From NCBI GenBank assembly GCA_022773825.1, contig JALFOF010000077.1:1-52127 (forward strand): DNA of 52,127 nt. Reading direction: 5' to 3'. Positions 43,607-52,013 of this stretch are shown piece after piece. The first letter of the stretch is position 1. The number at the start of each line of letters is the position of its first letter. A program made the translations under genes and the position numbers. The notes beneath the pieces were generated by a model. It ran no database searches. It was not told the DNA's origin and worked only from the letters and a program-made list of their open reading frames with translations. The DNA comes from Prevotella sp. (GTDB lineage: Bacteria > Bacteroidota > Bacteroidia > Bacteroidales > Bacteroidaceae).

Positions 43607-45046
43607 TTACTCGTAATACTTGTCTGCTGGTTTCCACAGCACCTTGTTCTGCTTTCCCCTCCACACCATGCATTTCTCGTCTTCGCTGGTGGCAGAGGCG
43701 TTAGCGCCTATGAGGTAGAAGCATCCTTTCCCGTCCTCCACGATGGTCGCTACTTTGGCAGAGGCGAAGCCCTCGGGCACGTTCATGCTTGACTGCGTGT
43801 GCCATGTAGCTCCGCGGTCAGGCGAATAGTACAGTTTGGAGTATGCCACGGATGTGCCGTTGACCGGTGCTCCGCCTATCGCCAGTATGCCGTCGGCATA
43901 TCCCACCGCCGCCATGCCTTCCATACGCGGCAGCCGGTAGGCGTAGTTGTCCCATGCTATGTTGGTATATGTCCACACCTGCGGCGCGTCCTTGTCCACT
44001 ATCTTGTTCCACACCACGGCAGAGGCGAACGTGTCTTCCTCCCCCGTATAGGCTTTGTTGCCCACCATGGTGACGTTTGTCACGTCGCTGTTTGTTCTCG
44101 TCGCCGTTGCTATGACGCTGATGTCCGTCGCTGGCAGATAGCCCGTGTTGTCCACGTAGCTGCCGCTCTCCATGGCGTCCTGCTCCCATGTGGTGCCGCC
44201 ATCGCCTGAAACCATTATCTTTCCGTCCGTCCCTATGGCGTACATCTCGCTCTCGCAGCCCCCTGCCAGTGTCTTCAGTGGCACCGACGGCGTTGTTGCT
44301 GTCCATGTCTCACCGTCCTCTGTAGAGTACAGCGTGCCTGCGGCATACACCTTCAGCTCGCCGCCCACGCCTGCCATGGTAGCTCCCGTCATGTCGGTTG
44401 CGGGCATGGCGCAGGCCGTCCACGCACTGCCGTCAGCGGAGCGCAGCAGCGTCATCACGCCATTATCGTCCGTACCCATGAGGTACACCAAGCCTCCTGC
44501 CTGTGCCGCCCTCATCTTCGTGAACGCCGCAATTCTCGCGTCACCTGGCATTCTGCTCCATGAGAAGGAGTCAGCAAACTCCTTGTGGCACACTATATTT
44601 ACCGTATAGTCGGTGCTGTGCTGCCCGTCGCTTGACACCACCCGCAGCACACGCTCTTTCGTATAGTCTATAGAGTCGCTTGATGAGTACAGTGTCCAGT
44701 TGCCGTCGTCGAGGTTCTTCAGCAGTGCCACGCCGTTGTTCTTGGTGGATATGGTGGTGATGACGCGCGAGAGGTCAGAGCCTACCGCCAGAGAGTCCTC
44801 GTTGAATATGCGTCTGTTCACTTGGTCTATATACACCCTCACCGAAGAACCGGAATAGGAGTATGAGTATGTACTGTCTTTCCCTGCCGCCGTCTTCACG
44901 GTACGGTAGCACCTTATCGACCCCAGCGTGAACGATGTCACGGCGGTGTCATTGTAAGTCACCGTCTCGTCGTCGTTGCTGAGGCAGGAAGCAAGCAGGC
45001 ATACCATGGCAATCATGATAGCCAGAGGAGATATTTTTGATGTCAT
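43607..45046 (-). CDS. DUF6242 family lipoprotein
   Basis: The 479-residue product, starting at MTSKISPLA (45046), has a lipoprotein signal with lipobox LLASC (Cys at about residue 22), so it is anchored in a membrane, probably the outer one. An N-terminal domain (about 30-160) is followed by a propeller-like series (about 170-470) with Asp-box-like turns such as TLYSTEDGETWTA, SGDGGTTWEQD and YYSPDRGATWHT. It fits the DUF6242 family of Bacteroidetes; the function is unknown. It lies upstream of the outer-membrane assembly genes with 14 bases between, suggesting it is the first gene of that operon. Confidence 0.85.
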   Translation of the reverse strand: MTSKISPLAIMIAMVCLLASCLSNDDETVTYNDTAVTSFTLGSIRCYRTVKTAAGKDSTYSYSYSGSSVRVYIDQVNRRIFNEDSLAVGSDLSRVITTISTKNNGVALLKNLDDGNWTLYSSSDSIDYTKERVLRVVSSDGQHSTDYTVNIVCHKEFADSFSWSRMPGDARIAAFTKMRAAQAGGLVYLMGTDDNGVMTLLRSADGSAWTACAMPATDMTGATMAGVGGELKVYAAGTLYSTEDGETWTATTPSVPLKTLAGGCESEMYAIGTDGKIMVSGDGGTTWEQDAMESGSYVDNTGYLPATDISVIATATRTNSDVTNVTMVGNKAYTGEEDTFASAVVWNKIVDKDAPQVWTYTNIAWDNYAYRLPRMEGMAAVGYADGILAIGGAPVNGTSVAYSKLYYSPDRGATWHTQSSMNVPEGFASAKVATIVEDGKGCFYLIGANASATSEDEKCMVWRGKQNKVLWKPADKYYE

Positions 45047-45558
45047 CAGTCTTGTTTGTTCACAGGCCGCAGACCCCATGCCGCCGCCCTTATTATACAA
45101 TTAATTCCGAAACCAACTGCAAAATTAAAAATAAAATCTTGAATACCGCACTTTTTTCGGATTTAATTATACTATTTATGAGCAAAAAAGTGATTTTTAA
45201 GTTACATTTACATATCCGCACGCGTGAAACTAACTGGAGGGAGGGAGGAGATAGCGGCTTACGCCGCAGGGAGTTAACGGACGCCTTTATGCTGAAACTG
45301 TTCTGCATTTACATTGCAACTGTTCTGCCTTTATGGTGTAATCGCTATGCTTTTACAATGTAATCACTATGCTTTTACAATGTAATCGCTATGCTTTTAC
45401 AGCGTAAAAGCATAGCGATTGTTTTGGAGGGGCAGAAAGCCTGAGCTTCAGGCGGGCTGATGCCCGCCTCACAATGGCTGGAGGGCGAAAGAAAAAGGGC
45501 GAGGAAAGGGGCGAAAGGGGGCTGGAGCGCAGTTGGGGAAAGGCGAGGAAAGGGGCGT
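45047..45558. other. Intergenic region upstream of the DUF6242 operon
   Basis: This 512-base gap contains an AT-rich promoter-like part (CAAAATTA at 45120-45127 gives a -7-like TAATTTTG on the minus strand, without a clear -33), repeat array G (45319-45421), a hairpin GGCGGGCTGATGCCCGCC near 45452-45469, and a purine-rich stretch (45480-45555) before the FucP stop. No gene is seen. Confidence 0.5.
45319..45421. repeat. Array G of the 22-bp dyad repeat, with terminal inverted unit
   Basis: Four units, the first degenerate (CTGTTCTGCCTTTATGG), read GTAATCGCTATGC or GTAATCACTATGC at 22-base steps. The last unit (45404-45421) is inverted, so 45384-45400 pairs perfectly with 45404-45420 over 17 bp around a 3-base loop. 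It lies about 140 bases past the stop of the FucP-like gene. Confidence 0.93.
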
Positions 45559-46776
45559 TTACGCCATAACCTTACGAAGGAATACGCTGTAAACGGCTAT
45601 GGCAATGTAACATAGCAGGGGCACGATAAAGGCGAGACCCATAGAGTGTGTCGTGTCGGCTATGTAGCCCATGATGGGCGGTGCCACCGCTCCGCCTACG
45701 ATAGTCATAATGAGTAGCGAGGAGGCGCGCTTGGTGTTGCCTTGGGCAAAGCGCAGCGAGAGGGCGAAGATGGTGGGGAACATGATGGATTCGCAGAGAT
45801 AGACGATGAAGAACGCTGCCAGCGTCCTCATGCCCGTGGAGTTGACGAGGAATAGTGTTGCCGCGGAAGCAGCTACGGCATAGATGCCCAGGAGCACCTC
45901 ACCGCGTATGTAGTTCATCACTATGCCGCCCGTCAGGCGACCGACGACGAACAATCCCATGCCGCCGAAGGCAAGCCACTGCGAGGCGGTCTTGCTGTCG
46001 ATGGATGCGCTCTCCGTCATGTAGTTGATAAAGAAGCTGTTGACACCCGTCTGCGCGGCGACATAGAGGAAGAGTGCCACGAGTCCGAAGATGAAGGGCA
46101 CGTTGCACAGCGAGGGCTTGGCGGCGGCGTCAGCGGATGGCTGTCGCGCCTCTTCGCCGTCGTTGCCGCCGTCTTTTATCTCTGGCAGCCTGACACGTGA
46201 GAACACCACCGCCACCATGAGCACGGCGATGCCCACCACGGCGTAGGGCGTGGCGATGCTGCCGCCGCTGAAGAGCAGTGCGCCGCCCACGAAGGGTCCC
46301 ATTATCCACCCCAGCCCATTGAGGCACTGTGAGAAGTTGATGCGGCTCTCAGCCTTGGAGGGGTCGCCCAGCACTGTGGTGTAAGGGTTGGCGGAAGTCT
46401 CAAGGCACGTCAGTCCGCAGCCTATCACAAAGAGCGAGAAGACGAAGAAATAGAAGGAGTTTATCCGCGCGCCGGGTATGAAGAGCAGCGCTCCGATGCC
46501 GTAGAGCAGCAGACCTGTTAGCACGCCGGCCTTGTAGCCCCAGCGTGAGATGATGTAACCCGCGGGCAGTGCCATGAGGAAATAGCCGCCATAGACGGCT
46601 GCCTGCACCAGCGAGGCCATGGTCTTTGAAATCTGGAACGACTCCTGAAAATGGGGGTTGAGCACCTCCAGAATGCTGTGGGCGAAGCCCCAGAGGAAGA
46701 AGAGGGTGGAGATGAGGAGGAAGGGAAGCAGGTAGTTGCGCCCTTGATAGGTGAATAATAGTTTTAGGTTGGACAT
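45559..46776 (-). CDS. FucP-family sugar:proton symporter (MFS)
   Basis: The 405-residue protein is an MFS transporter of the FucP/GluP group with about 12 membrane segments. It begins FLLISTLFFLWGFAHSILEVLNPHFQ, where the FFLWG...LN pattern is typical of the L-fucose and glucose/galactose branch; RWGYKAG, ETSANPYTTVLG and NFSQCLNGLGWIMGP are further family landmarks. Such proteins import L-fucose or hexoses with protons into the cytosol. The sugar cannot be deduced with certainty. It stands alone, downstream of an O-methyltransferase and away from catabolic genes. Confidence 0.9.
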   Translation of the reverse strand: MSNLKLLFTYQGRNYLLPFLLISTLFFLWGFAHSILEVLNPHFQESFQISKTMASLVQAAVYGGYFLMALPAGYIISRWGYKAGVLTGLLLYGIGALLFIPGARINSFYFFVFSLFVIGCGLTCLETSANPYTTVLGDPSKAESRINFSQCLNGLGWIMGPFVGGALLFSGGSIATPYAVVGIAVLMVAVVFSRVRLPEIKDGGNDGEEARQPSADAAAKPSLCNVPFIFGLVALFLYVAAQTGVNSFFINYMTESASIDSKTASQWLAFGGMGLFVVGRLTGGIVMNYIRGEVLLGIYAVAASAATLFLVNSTGMRTLAAFFIVYLCESIMFPTIFALSLRFAQGNTKRASSLLIMTIVGGAVAPPIMGYIADTTHSMGLAFIVPLLCYIAIAVYSVFLRKVMA

Positions 46777-46840
46777 GATAGTGTTGGTTATAGGTTTCGT
46801 TACTGCCGGTCAACCGAAGGCTTGTCTTCTTAATTCTTAA

Positions 46841-47545
46841 CTATTGATTATTAACTCTGATAAGCGTCAGCCCGTCGCGCAGCGGCAGCATCACCCTGCT
46901 CACGCGGCTGTCGGCGGCTATGTGGTCGTTGAAGCGTCGTATTCCCAGCGTTTGTGGGTCGCGGTCGTAGTCTGGGTCTGTCACGTGACCGTCCCACAAG
47001 GTGTTGTCGGCGAGGATGATAGCACCGGGGTTCATCAGCGGTAGCAACGCCTCGTACGTCTCCACGTAAGTGCGTTTGTCACCGTCTATGAACGCCATGT
47101 CGTGCTTCAGCCCCAGCTTCGCCGCCTCAGTGGCTGCGTCGCCGATGGTGAACGTGATGCGGTCGCTCCACGGTGAGCCTTCTATCCACGGTCGGGTGAA
47201 GGGTTCTATCTCGTCGTTCACCTCGAAGGTGTAAAGGTGTGCCCCCGCTTCCAGCCCCTCCGCCATGCAGAGGGCGGAGTATCCGGAGAACGTTCCCACC
47301 TCTATTATGCTGCGCGGACGCACCATCCGCACCAGCATCTTGAGCAGGCGGCCCTGCAAGCGGCCCGACGCCATGCGCCCGTGGAGCAGGTTCAGGTTGG
47401 TGGCGCGCCACAGGCGGTAGAGGTATTCCGGCTCGGGGTCGGAATGGGTAAGCACATATTCGTCGAGCAGTGCCTCCCTCTCGCCTCCCTCACCGGCAGG
47501 GATGGGTGTGGTGTGCAGCGGGTCTTGCGTGTGTGAGCGTGCCAT
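46841..47545 (-). CDS. Class I SAM-dependent O-methyltransferase
   Basis: The 234-residue protein has a Rossmann-type methyltransferase fold with SAM-binding IIEVGTFSGYSALCMAEGL (about residues 79-97), MAFIDGDKRTYVETYEALLPLM, ILADNTLWDGHV and a C-terminal RDGLTLIRV strand. It resembles the caffeoyl-CoA/catechol O-methyltransferase group widely found in bacteria; the substrate is unknown. It has no membrane segment. Its ATG overlaps the aroQ stop by 1 base (47545), so translation may be coupled. Confidence 0.88.
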   Translation of the reverse strand: MARSHTQDPLHTTPIPAGEGGEREALLDEYVLTHSDPEPEYLYRLWRATNLNLLHGRMASGRLQGRLLKMLVRMVRPRSIIEVGTFSGYSALCMAEGLEAGAHLYTFEVNDEIEPFTRPWIEGSPWSDRITFTIGDAATEAAKLGLKHDMAFIDGDKRTYVETYEALLPLMNPGAIILADNTLWDGHVTDPDYDRDPQTLGIRRFNDHIAADSRVSRVMLPLRDGLTLIRVNNQ

Positions 47546-47970
47546 TACTTGCTGCTTTCTATTAGTGCTTCCACGCCGAGGCGGTAGCTGTCAAGCCCGA
47601 AACCGCATATCACTCCCTTGCAGGCAGGTGAGAGATAGGAGTGGTGGCGGAACTCCTCACGGGTGTGAACGTTGCTGATATGCACCTCTATTACGGGGCA
47701 TCTGAGCGAGCGGATGCAGTCGTGCAGCGCCACGGAGGTATGCGTATAAGCCCCCGCGTTGAGCACAACGCCGTCGTAGGTGAAGCCCACCTCTTGGAGT
47801 TTGTTTATCATCTCCCCCTCGATGTTGCTCTGATAGTATTCCAGTTCCACGCCGGGGTAGCGCTCTTTAAGCTGTGGCAGGTAGCTCTCGAAGGAGCTGC
47901 TGCCGTAGATGCCCGGCTCCCTCACACCGAGAAGGTTGAGGTTCGGACCGTTCATTATAAGTATCTTCAT
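47545..47970 (-). CDS. aroQ: Type II 3-dehydroquinate dehydratase
   Basis: The 141-residue product matches type II dehydroquinase, which dehydrates 3-dehydroquinate to 3-dehydroshikimate in the shikimate pathway. The catalytic Tyr22 lies in GVREPGIYGSSSF after NGPNLNLLG; the lid loop and NAGAYTHTSVALHD, VIEVHISNVHTREEFRHHSY carry the expected His and Arg residues. The short length is typical. It lies between a sirtuin gene and an O-methyltransferase, overlapping the latter by 1 base. Confidence 0.95.
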   Translation of the reverse strand: MKILIMNGPNLNLLGVREPGIYGSSSFESYLPQLKERYPGVELEYYQSNIEGEMINKLQEVGFTYDGVVLNAGAYTHTSVALHDCIRSLRCPVIEVHISNVHTREEFRHHSYLSPACKGVICGFGLDSYRLGVEALIESSK

Positions 47971-47989
47971 TTCGTATTTGTGTATATCT

Positions 47990-48709
47990 TCATTTCAAAT
48001 TTAGTATTTCCATTAGTCGTTTCATACCCTCGCTGGCTCCGCATTCAATGTGCGTAATGTCCTTCCGCGCCGCCACTGGCTTGGGGTCGATGAGGTATAT
48101 CGGCGTGCCGGGGCGCACATACTGCACCAATCCCGCGGCGGGATAAACGTTGAGCGACGTCCCTATGATGACGAAGATGTCGGCCTCCATCGCCTCGCGC
48201 ACCGCCGCATCCATGTTGGGCACACCCTCTCCGAAGAACACTATGTAGGGACGGAGCAGCGAACCGTCGGCGGCTTTCTCGTCATGCGGCACCTCCAGTC
48301 CCGTGTCGCCGAAGCCCTCGTGGGGCAATGTCACGTGAAACCGTGGGTTGTCAACATCGCGGCTGGAGCACATCTTCATCAGTTCGCCGTGCAGGTGTAT
48401 CACTTTGGTGGAGCCAGCGGCCTCATGCAGCGCGTCAACGTTCTGCGTCACCACCGTCACGTCATAGCCCTTCTCCAGTTCCACCAACAGTTTATGCCCC
48501 TCGCAGGGCTTCACATCGCGGTATTTCGTGCGCAACATATTGTAGAAATCGTTGACATAGCAGGGGTTTTCCTCCCACCCCTCGTGCGTTGCCACACGTT
48601 CCACGGGGTAATTGTCCCATAGTCCGCCCGCGTCCCTGAAGGTACTGAGCCCGCTTTCCACCGACATCCCGGCGCCGGTGAGCACCACTAATTTCTTTCT
48701 CTTGTCCAT
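47990..48709 (-). CDS. Sir2-family NAD-dependent protein deacylase
   Basis: The product (about 239 residues from MDKRKKLVVL at 48709) is a sirtuin. It has GAGMSVESGLSTFRDAGGLW, TQNVDALHEAAGSTKVIHLHGE with the catalytic His, FGEGVPN, IGTSLNVYPAAGL and DPKP in the normal order. The usual four zinc cysteines appear reduced to a single Cys in KMCSSRD; I recall some Bacteroidetes sirtuins lacking them, but the effect on activity is unknown. The -7 box at 48754-48761 lies close upstream. It probably removes acyl groups from lysines with NAD+. Further in-frame codons before 48709 are not supported by homology. Confidence 0.9.
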   Translation of the reverse strand: MDKRKKLVVLTGAGMSVESGLSTFRDAGGLWDNYPVERVATHEGWEENPCYVNDFYNMLRTKYRDVKPCEGHKLLVELEKGYDVTVVTQNVDALHEAAGSTKVIHLHGELMKMCSSRDVDNPRFHVTLPHEGFGDTGLEVPHDEKAADGSLLRPYIVFFGEGVPNMDAAVREAMEADIFVIIGTSLNVYPAAGLVQYVRPGTPIYLIDPKPVAARKDITHIECGASEGMKRLMEILNLK

Positions 48710-48753
48710 AACGCATAGTATTTTTAAGTCCGGAAAGATGCAAAACCGCCCTG

Positions 48754-48761
48754 CAAAGGTA
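48754..48761 (-). promoter_or_regulatory. Candidate -7 element for the sirtuin gene
   Basis: TACCTTTG on the minus strand fits the -7 consensus 45 bases before the start at 48709. No good -33 TTTG lies 20 bases further upstream, so the call is weaker than for others here. Confidence 0.45.
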
Positions 48762-48945
48762 GGCATTTTTCTTGATTTATATTAGGCGGCACAGTGGTTT
48801 TCACGCCATAGGGACGAGTCTTAACAATATTTAGCAGTGAACAACCACCTTTATTCTAAACTTTTGCTTAATTTTGTGGCAATTATGCGCTTTCAGCATC
48901 TACCCGCTGCCAGCGCTCAAAACCAACAAACGTAATAAAAAAGAA

Positions 48946-49548
48946 ATGGATAAAGTAAGCTATGCCCTCGGACTGGGCATCGGTTCCCAGCTGACCAGCA
49001 TGGGCGCAGAGTCTCTTAACATTGATGATTTCGCACAGGCGATAAAGGACTCCATAGCAGGCAAGCCGGCATTGAAGCCCGCTGAGGCGCAGAAGATTGT
49101 GCAGGAGTTCTTTGCGGAGCAAGAGAAGGCGCAGCGCGCGAAGGCCGCTGAGAACGGCGCGAAGGCCAAGGCGGAGGGCGAGAAGTACCTTGAAGAGAAC
49201 GCGAAGAAGGAAGGTGTCAAGGTAACGGCGTCAGGATTGCAGTACATGGTGCTGAAGGAAGGCACGGGAAAGCAGCCTAAGGCCACCGACAGCGTGAAGT
49301 GCCACTACGAGGGTTTCCTCACCAACGGCACGCTGTTTGACTCCAGTGTGCAGCGCGGAGAGCCCGCAACATTCCCTCTGGGCGGCGTGATAGCAGGATG
49401 GACGGAAGGTCTTCAACTGATGAAGGAAGGGGCGAAATACCGCTTCTTCATACCTTACAACCTCGCATACGGCGAGGCTGGCGCGGCAGGAGCTATCCCA
49501 CCGTACGCCGCTCTCATCTTCGACGTGGAGCTGATAGAAGTGAAATAA
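48946..49548 (+). CDS. FKBP-type peptidyl-prolyl isomerase (cytosolic form)
   Basis: The product (200 residues from MDKVSYALGLG at 48946) has an N-terminal FKBP_N-like helical dimerisation segment (about 1-80), a Lys/Ala/Glu linker, and an FKBP domain (about 90-200) with [32 protein letters not shown] and [33 protein letters not shown]. It has no signal peptide, in contrast to the two following paralogues, so it is likely cytosolic. The frame is open upstream to 48874, but the Met at 48946 is where relatives begin. A possible -7 box TAATTTTG (48869-48876) lacks a clear partner. Three FKBPs in a row appear to have arisen by duplication. Confidence 0.9.
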   Translation: MDKVSYALGLGIGSQLTSMGAESLNIDDFAQAIKDSIAGKPALKPAEAQKIVQEFFAEQEKAQRAKAAENGAKAKAEGEKYLEENAKKEGVKVTASGLQYMVLKEGTGKQPKATDSVKCHYEGFLTNGTLFDSSVQRGEPATFPLGGVIAGWTEGLQLMKEGAKYRFFIPYNLAYGEAGAAGAIPPYAALIFDVELIEVK

Positions 49549-49600
49549 GCCCCGAAACAAATACGAATACAAACAAAATACAAAAACAAAACAAGGAAAA

Positions 49601-50473
49601 ATGAAGAAATTCACTATCGCAGCACTCACCTGCATCGCAGCGGCTGCATTCACCTCCTGCGGCAATGGCACGCCAAGTGCCAGCCTGAAGAACGATGTTG
49701 ACACACTGAGCTACGCCCTCGGAATGTCTCAGTCTGACGGTATCAAGGAATATTTGTCAGAGCGTCTGGGCATAGACACGGCATACATTGACGACTTCCT
49801 CAAAGGTGTAACGGAAGGCGCGACAGCCGGTGAGGACAAGAAGAAGGCCGCATACATGGCTGGTCTGCAAATAGGCACCCAATTCGGAACGCAGATGCTC
49901 AAGGGCGCGAACTACGAACTCTTCGGCAATGACAGCACCCAGACAATCTCACTGAAGAACGTCATAGCCGGCTTCGCTGACGGTGTGAAGGGCAAGGGCA
50001 CCCTTATGACCGTGGACCAGGCACGCAAGACCTTCGAGGTAAAGATGCAAGCGATAAAGAAGGCCAGCATGGAGAAGCAGTATGGCGAATACAAAAAGGC
50101 TAACGAGAAGTACCTCGCCGACAACGCTAAGAAGCCCGGAGTGGTGACACTGCCAAGCGGTGTTCAGTACAAGGTTATCACCGAGGGCAAGGGTGCCTTG
50201 GCCGCTGACACGTCAATGGTAAAGGTTCACTACGAGGGCAAGACCATAGACGGGCAGGTTTTCGACTCAAGCTACAAGCGCGGCGAGCCTGTTGACATGC
50301 GTGCCAACCAGGTAATACCGGGCTGGAAGGAAGTGCTCACCAAGATGCCTGTAGGCTCTAAGTGGGAGGTAAGCATCCCTGCCGACCTCGCTTACGGCGC
50401 GGAGGCTCGCGGACAAATCATCAAACCCTTCTCTACCCTCGTGTTCACAATAGAACTTATCAGCATAAAGTAA
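49601..50473 (+). CDS. FKBP-type peptidyl-prolyl isomerase, lipoprotein
   Basis: The 290-residue protein has a lipoprotein signal peptide (MKKFTIAALTCIAAAAF) with a lipobox-like TSC, so Cys20 would carry the lipid. An FKBP_N region (about 30-170, LSYALGMSQSDGIKEYL) precedes the FKBP domain (about 180-290) with [43 protein letters not shown] and ADLAYGAEARGQIIKPFSTLVFTIELI. These Mip/FkpA-type isomerases assist folding of exported proteins. It follows the first paralogue by 52 bases. Confidence 0.92.
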   Translation: MKKFTIAALTCIAAAAFTSCGNGTPSASLKNDVDTLSYALGMSQSDGIKEYLSERLGIDTAYIDDFLKGVTEGATAGEDKKKAAYMAGLQIGTQFGTQMLKGANYELFGNDSTQTISLKNVIAGFADGVKGKGTLMTVDQARKTFEVKMQAIKKASMEKQYGEYKKANEKYLADNAKKPGVVTLPSGVQYKVITEGKGALAADTSMVKVHYEGKTIDGQVFDSSYKRGEPVDMRANQVIPGWKEVLTKMPVGSKWEVSIPADLAYGAEARGQIIKPFSTLVFTIELISIK

Positions 50474-50580
50474 GTCAATTAAGGTTGTGGGTTTTAGGTT
50501 GCGGGGTTCAGGTCACGTCACAAACGAGAGGTCCTGAAACGCCGATAACCTAAAACTCACATTCATAATAAACCACGAAT
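50474..50580. other. Inverted AACCTAAAAC-type repeat between FKBP paralogues
   Basis: GGTTTTAGGTTGCGGGG (50488-50505) is matched downstream by CGATAACCTAAAAC (50541-50555) and CAGG by CCTG, allowing an imperfect hairpin across the gap between two FKBP genes. Related words (CCTCCAACCTAAAAC) recur at 51651-51710 past the third FKBP gene. Confidence 0.6.
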
Positions 50581-51558
50581 ATGAAAAAGACAATATTATT
50601 TGCCCTTCTGTCCATAGCCGCATTGTCAGTGGCGGAGGCAAAGAAAAAGGCTCCGAAGGAAGCTCCGAAGCCTGTTATAGAGTTGAAGAGCGCCAGCGAC
50701 TCCGTAAGCTACGCCGCCGGTTACGCCAACACCCAGGGCCTCATACCGTTCATACAGCAGCAGCACAAGGTGGACACCGCCTACATGGCAGACTTCATCC
50801 TTGGTTTCAAGGAAGCCAAGGACAAGGTTAACGACCCACGCTTCACCGCCTACACCGCCGGCGTACAGATAGCGAGACTGGTGGAAGAGCGCATGATAGC
50901 CGGCATGGGCAACGAGCTGAAGGACAGCCCCGACTCACTCGTACGCGAACTCTTCTACCAGGGTTTCATAGCAGCCTTGGAGGGAGACACCACAAAGTTC
51001 AACATGACCGACGCGGGACAGTACTTCAAAACACGCATGGAGGCCGACAAGAAGGCCAAGGACGAGAAGCTATACGGCGAAAATCGCCGCGCGGGCGAGA
51101 AGTTCTTAGAGGAGAACGCGAAGAAGGAAGGCGTGCAGGTAACCGCCAGCGGACTGCAATACAAGGTCATCACCGAGGGCACAGGACCGAAGCCTACCGC
51201 CACACAGGAAGTAAGCGTGAAGTATGAAGGCAAGCTCGTCGATGGCACCGTGTTCGACTCAAGCTACAAACGCAAAGACCCCGTGACGAAGTTCCGCGCC
51301 AACCAAGTGATAAAAGGCTGGACAGAAGCACTCACCATGATGCCAATGGGCTCTAAGTGGGAGCTTTACATACCTTACAACCTCGCTTACGGCGAGCGTG
51401 AGCAGGGCAAGATAAAGCCTTACTCCGCCCTCATCTTCACCGTAGAGCTGATAGGCATCACCGGCGTGGAGGCTCCAAAGGCAGAGCCAGAGACCGTGCC
51501 AGCGGCGAAACTGACACCTGCCAAGAAGGCAACAAAGAGCACCAAGCGCGCCAAGTAA
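50581..51558 (+). CDS. FKBP-type peptidyl-prolyl isomerase, exported, with basic tail
   Basis: The 325-residue protein starts with a signal peptide ([20 protein letters not shown]). The FKBP_N region (about 35-170, [16 protein letters not shown]) and FKBP domain (about 180-292, [71 protein letters not shown]) are followed by a Pro/Ala/Lys-rich tail (about 293-325) rich in PAKKATKS motifs. The signal peptide without a lipobox suggests a soluble periplasmic protein. The basic tail is an added feature not seen in the other two. It has a strong terminator. Confidence 0.92.
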   Translation: MKKTILFALLSIAALSVAEAKKKAPKEAPKPVIELKSASDSVSYAAGYANTQGLIPFIQQQHKVDTAYMADFILGFKEAKDKVNDPRFTAYTAGVQIARLVEERMIAGMGNELKDSPDSLVRELFYQGFIAALEGDTTKFNMTDAGQYFKTRMEADKKAKDEKLYGENRRAGEKFLEENAKKEGVQVTASGLQYKVITEGTGPKPTATQEVSVKYEGKLVDGTVFDSSYKRKDPVTKFRANQVIKGWTEALTMMPMGSKWELYIPYNLAYGEREQGKIKPYSALIFTVELIGITGVEAPKAEPETVPAAKLTPAKKATKSTKRAK

Positions 51559-51580
51559 CACGCAGTAACAGCAATACAAC

Positions 51581-51632
51581 GCCCTGACTACACAGGAAAG
51601 CCCACGCTCTCCCAATGTAGTCAGGGCTTTTT
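51581..51632 (+). terminator. Intrinsic terminator after the third FKBP gene
   Basis: GCCCTGACTACA (51581-51592) pairs perfectly with TGTAGTCAGGGC (51616-51627), followed by TTTTT. The loop is 23 bases. It lies 22 bases past the stop at 51558. Confidence 0.85.
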
Positions 51633-51650
51633 CGTATGCATACCCCAACA

Positions 51651-51710
51651 ACCTCCAACCTAAAACCCAAAGACCTCCAACCTAAAACCTCAAACCTCCA
51701 ACCTGCAAAA
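51651..51710. repeat. Short tandem repeat ACCTCCAACCTAAAAC
   Basis: Units begin at 51651, 51673 and 51694, stepping 22 and 21 bases, each starting ACCTCCAACCT. The last runs into the first core of array H. Confidence 0.7.
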
Positions 51711-51742
51711 ACATAGCGGTTGCAGCGTAGAAAGATAGCGAT
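51707..51742. repeat. Array H of the 22-bp dyad repeat (degenerate)
   Basis: Two degenerate units, ACATAGCGGTTGC (51711) and AGATAGCGATTG (51733), 22 bases apart, lie directly before the second copy of the GC-rich element. Confidence 0.75.
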
Positions 51743-51750
51743 TGTGGTGC

Positions 51751-51895
51751 AAAGGTGGCAGTCCCATGCCCCCGAAGGTGGGCTCATATTACAGGGCAGG
51801 GGCTCGCCCCTGCCTGACAGTCGCACCACCCACCACGCCCCTGTAAGGGGCTCATAATTCCATCATAACCAAAATGAGGGCAAACACGGCAACAA
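51751..51895. repeat. GC-rich dispersed element, copy 2
   Basis: This stretch matches 22107-22264 in all of the shared blocks listed there. GCCCCTGTAAGGGGCTCATAA (about 51837-51857) can pair with TTATGAGCCCCTTACAGGGGC (about 51902-51922), forming a long stem, and ATAGGGGCAAGCCCCTAT (about 51949-51966) is another palindrome just beyond. Confidence 0.85.
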
Positions 51896-52013
51896 TGACT
51901 GTTATGAGCCCCTTACAGGGGCGGATGGAAGAGGGGACATTACCAAAGATAGGGGCAAGCCCCTATCCTATATTATTTGCCCCTTGCAGGGGCATAAAGG
52001 ACGTTTGAAATAC

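Noticed and set aside
48869..48876. Promoter for the first FKBP gene
   Set aside because: TAATTTTG fits a -7 box but no -33 TTTG is found at 19 to 21 bases upstream.
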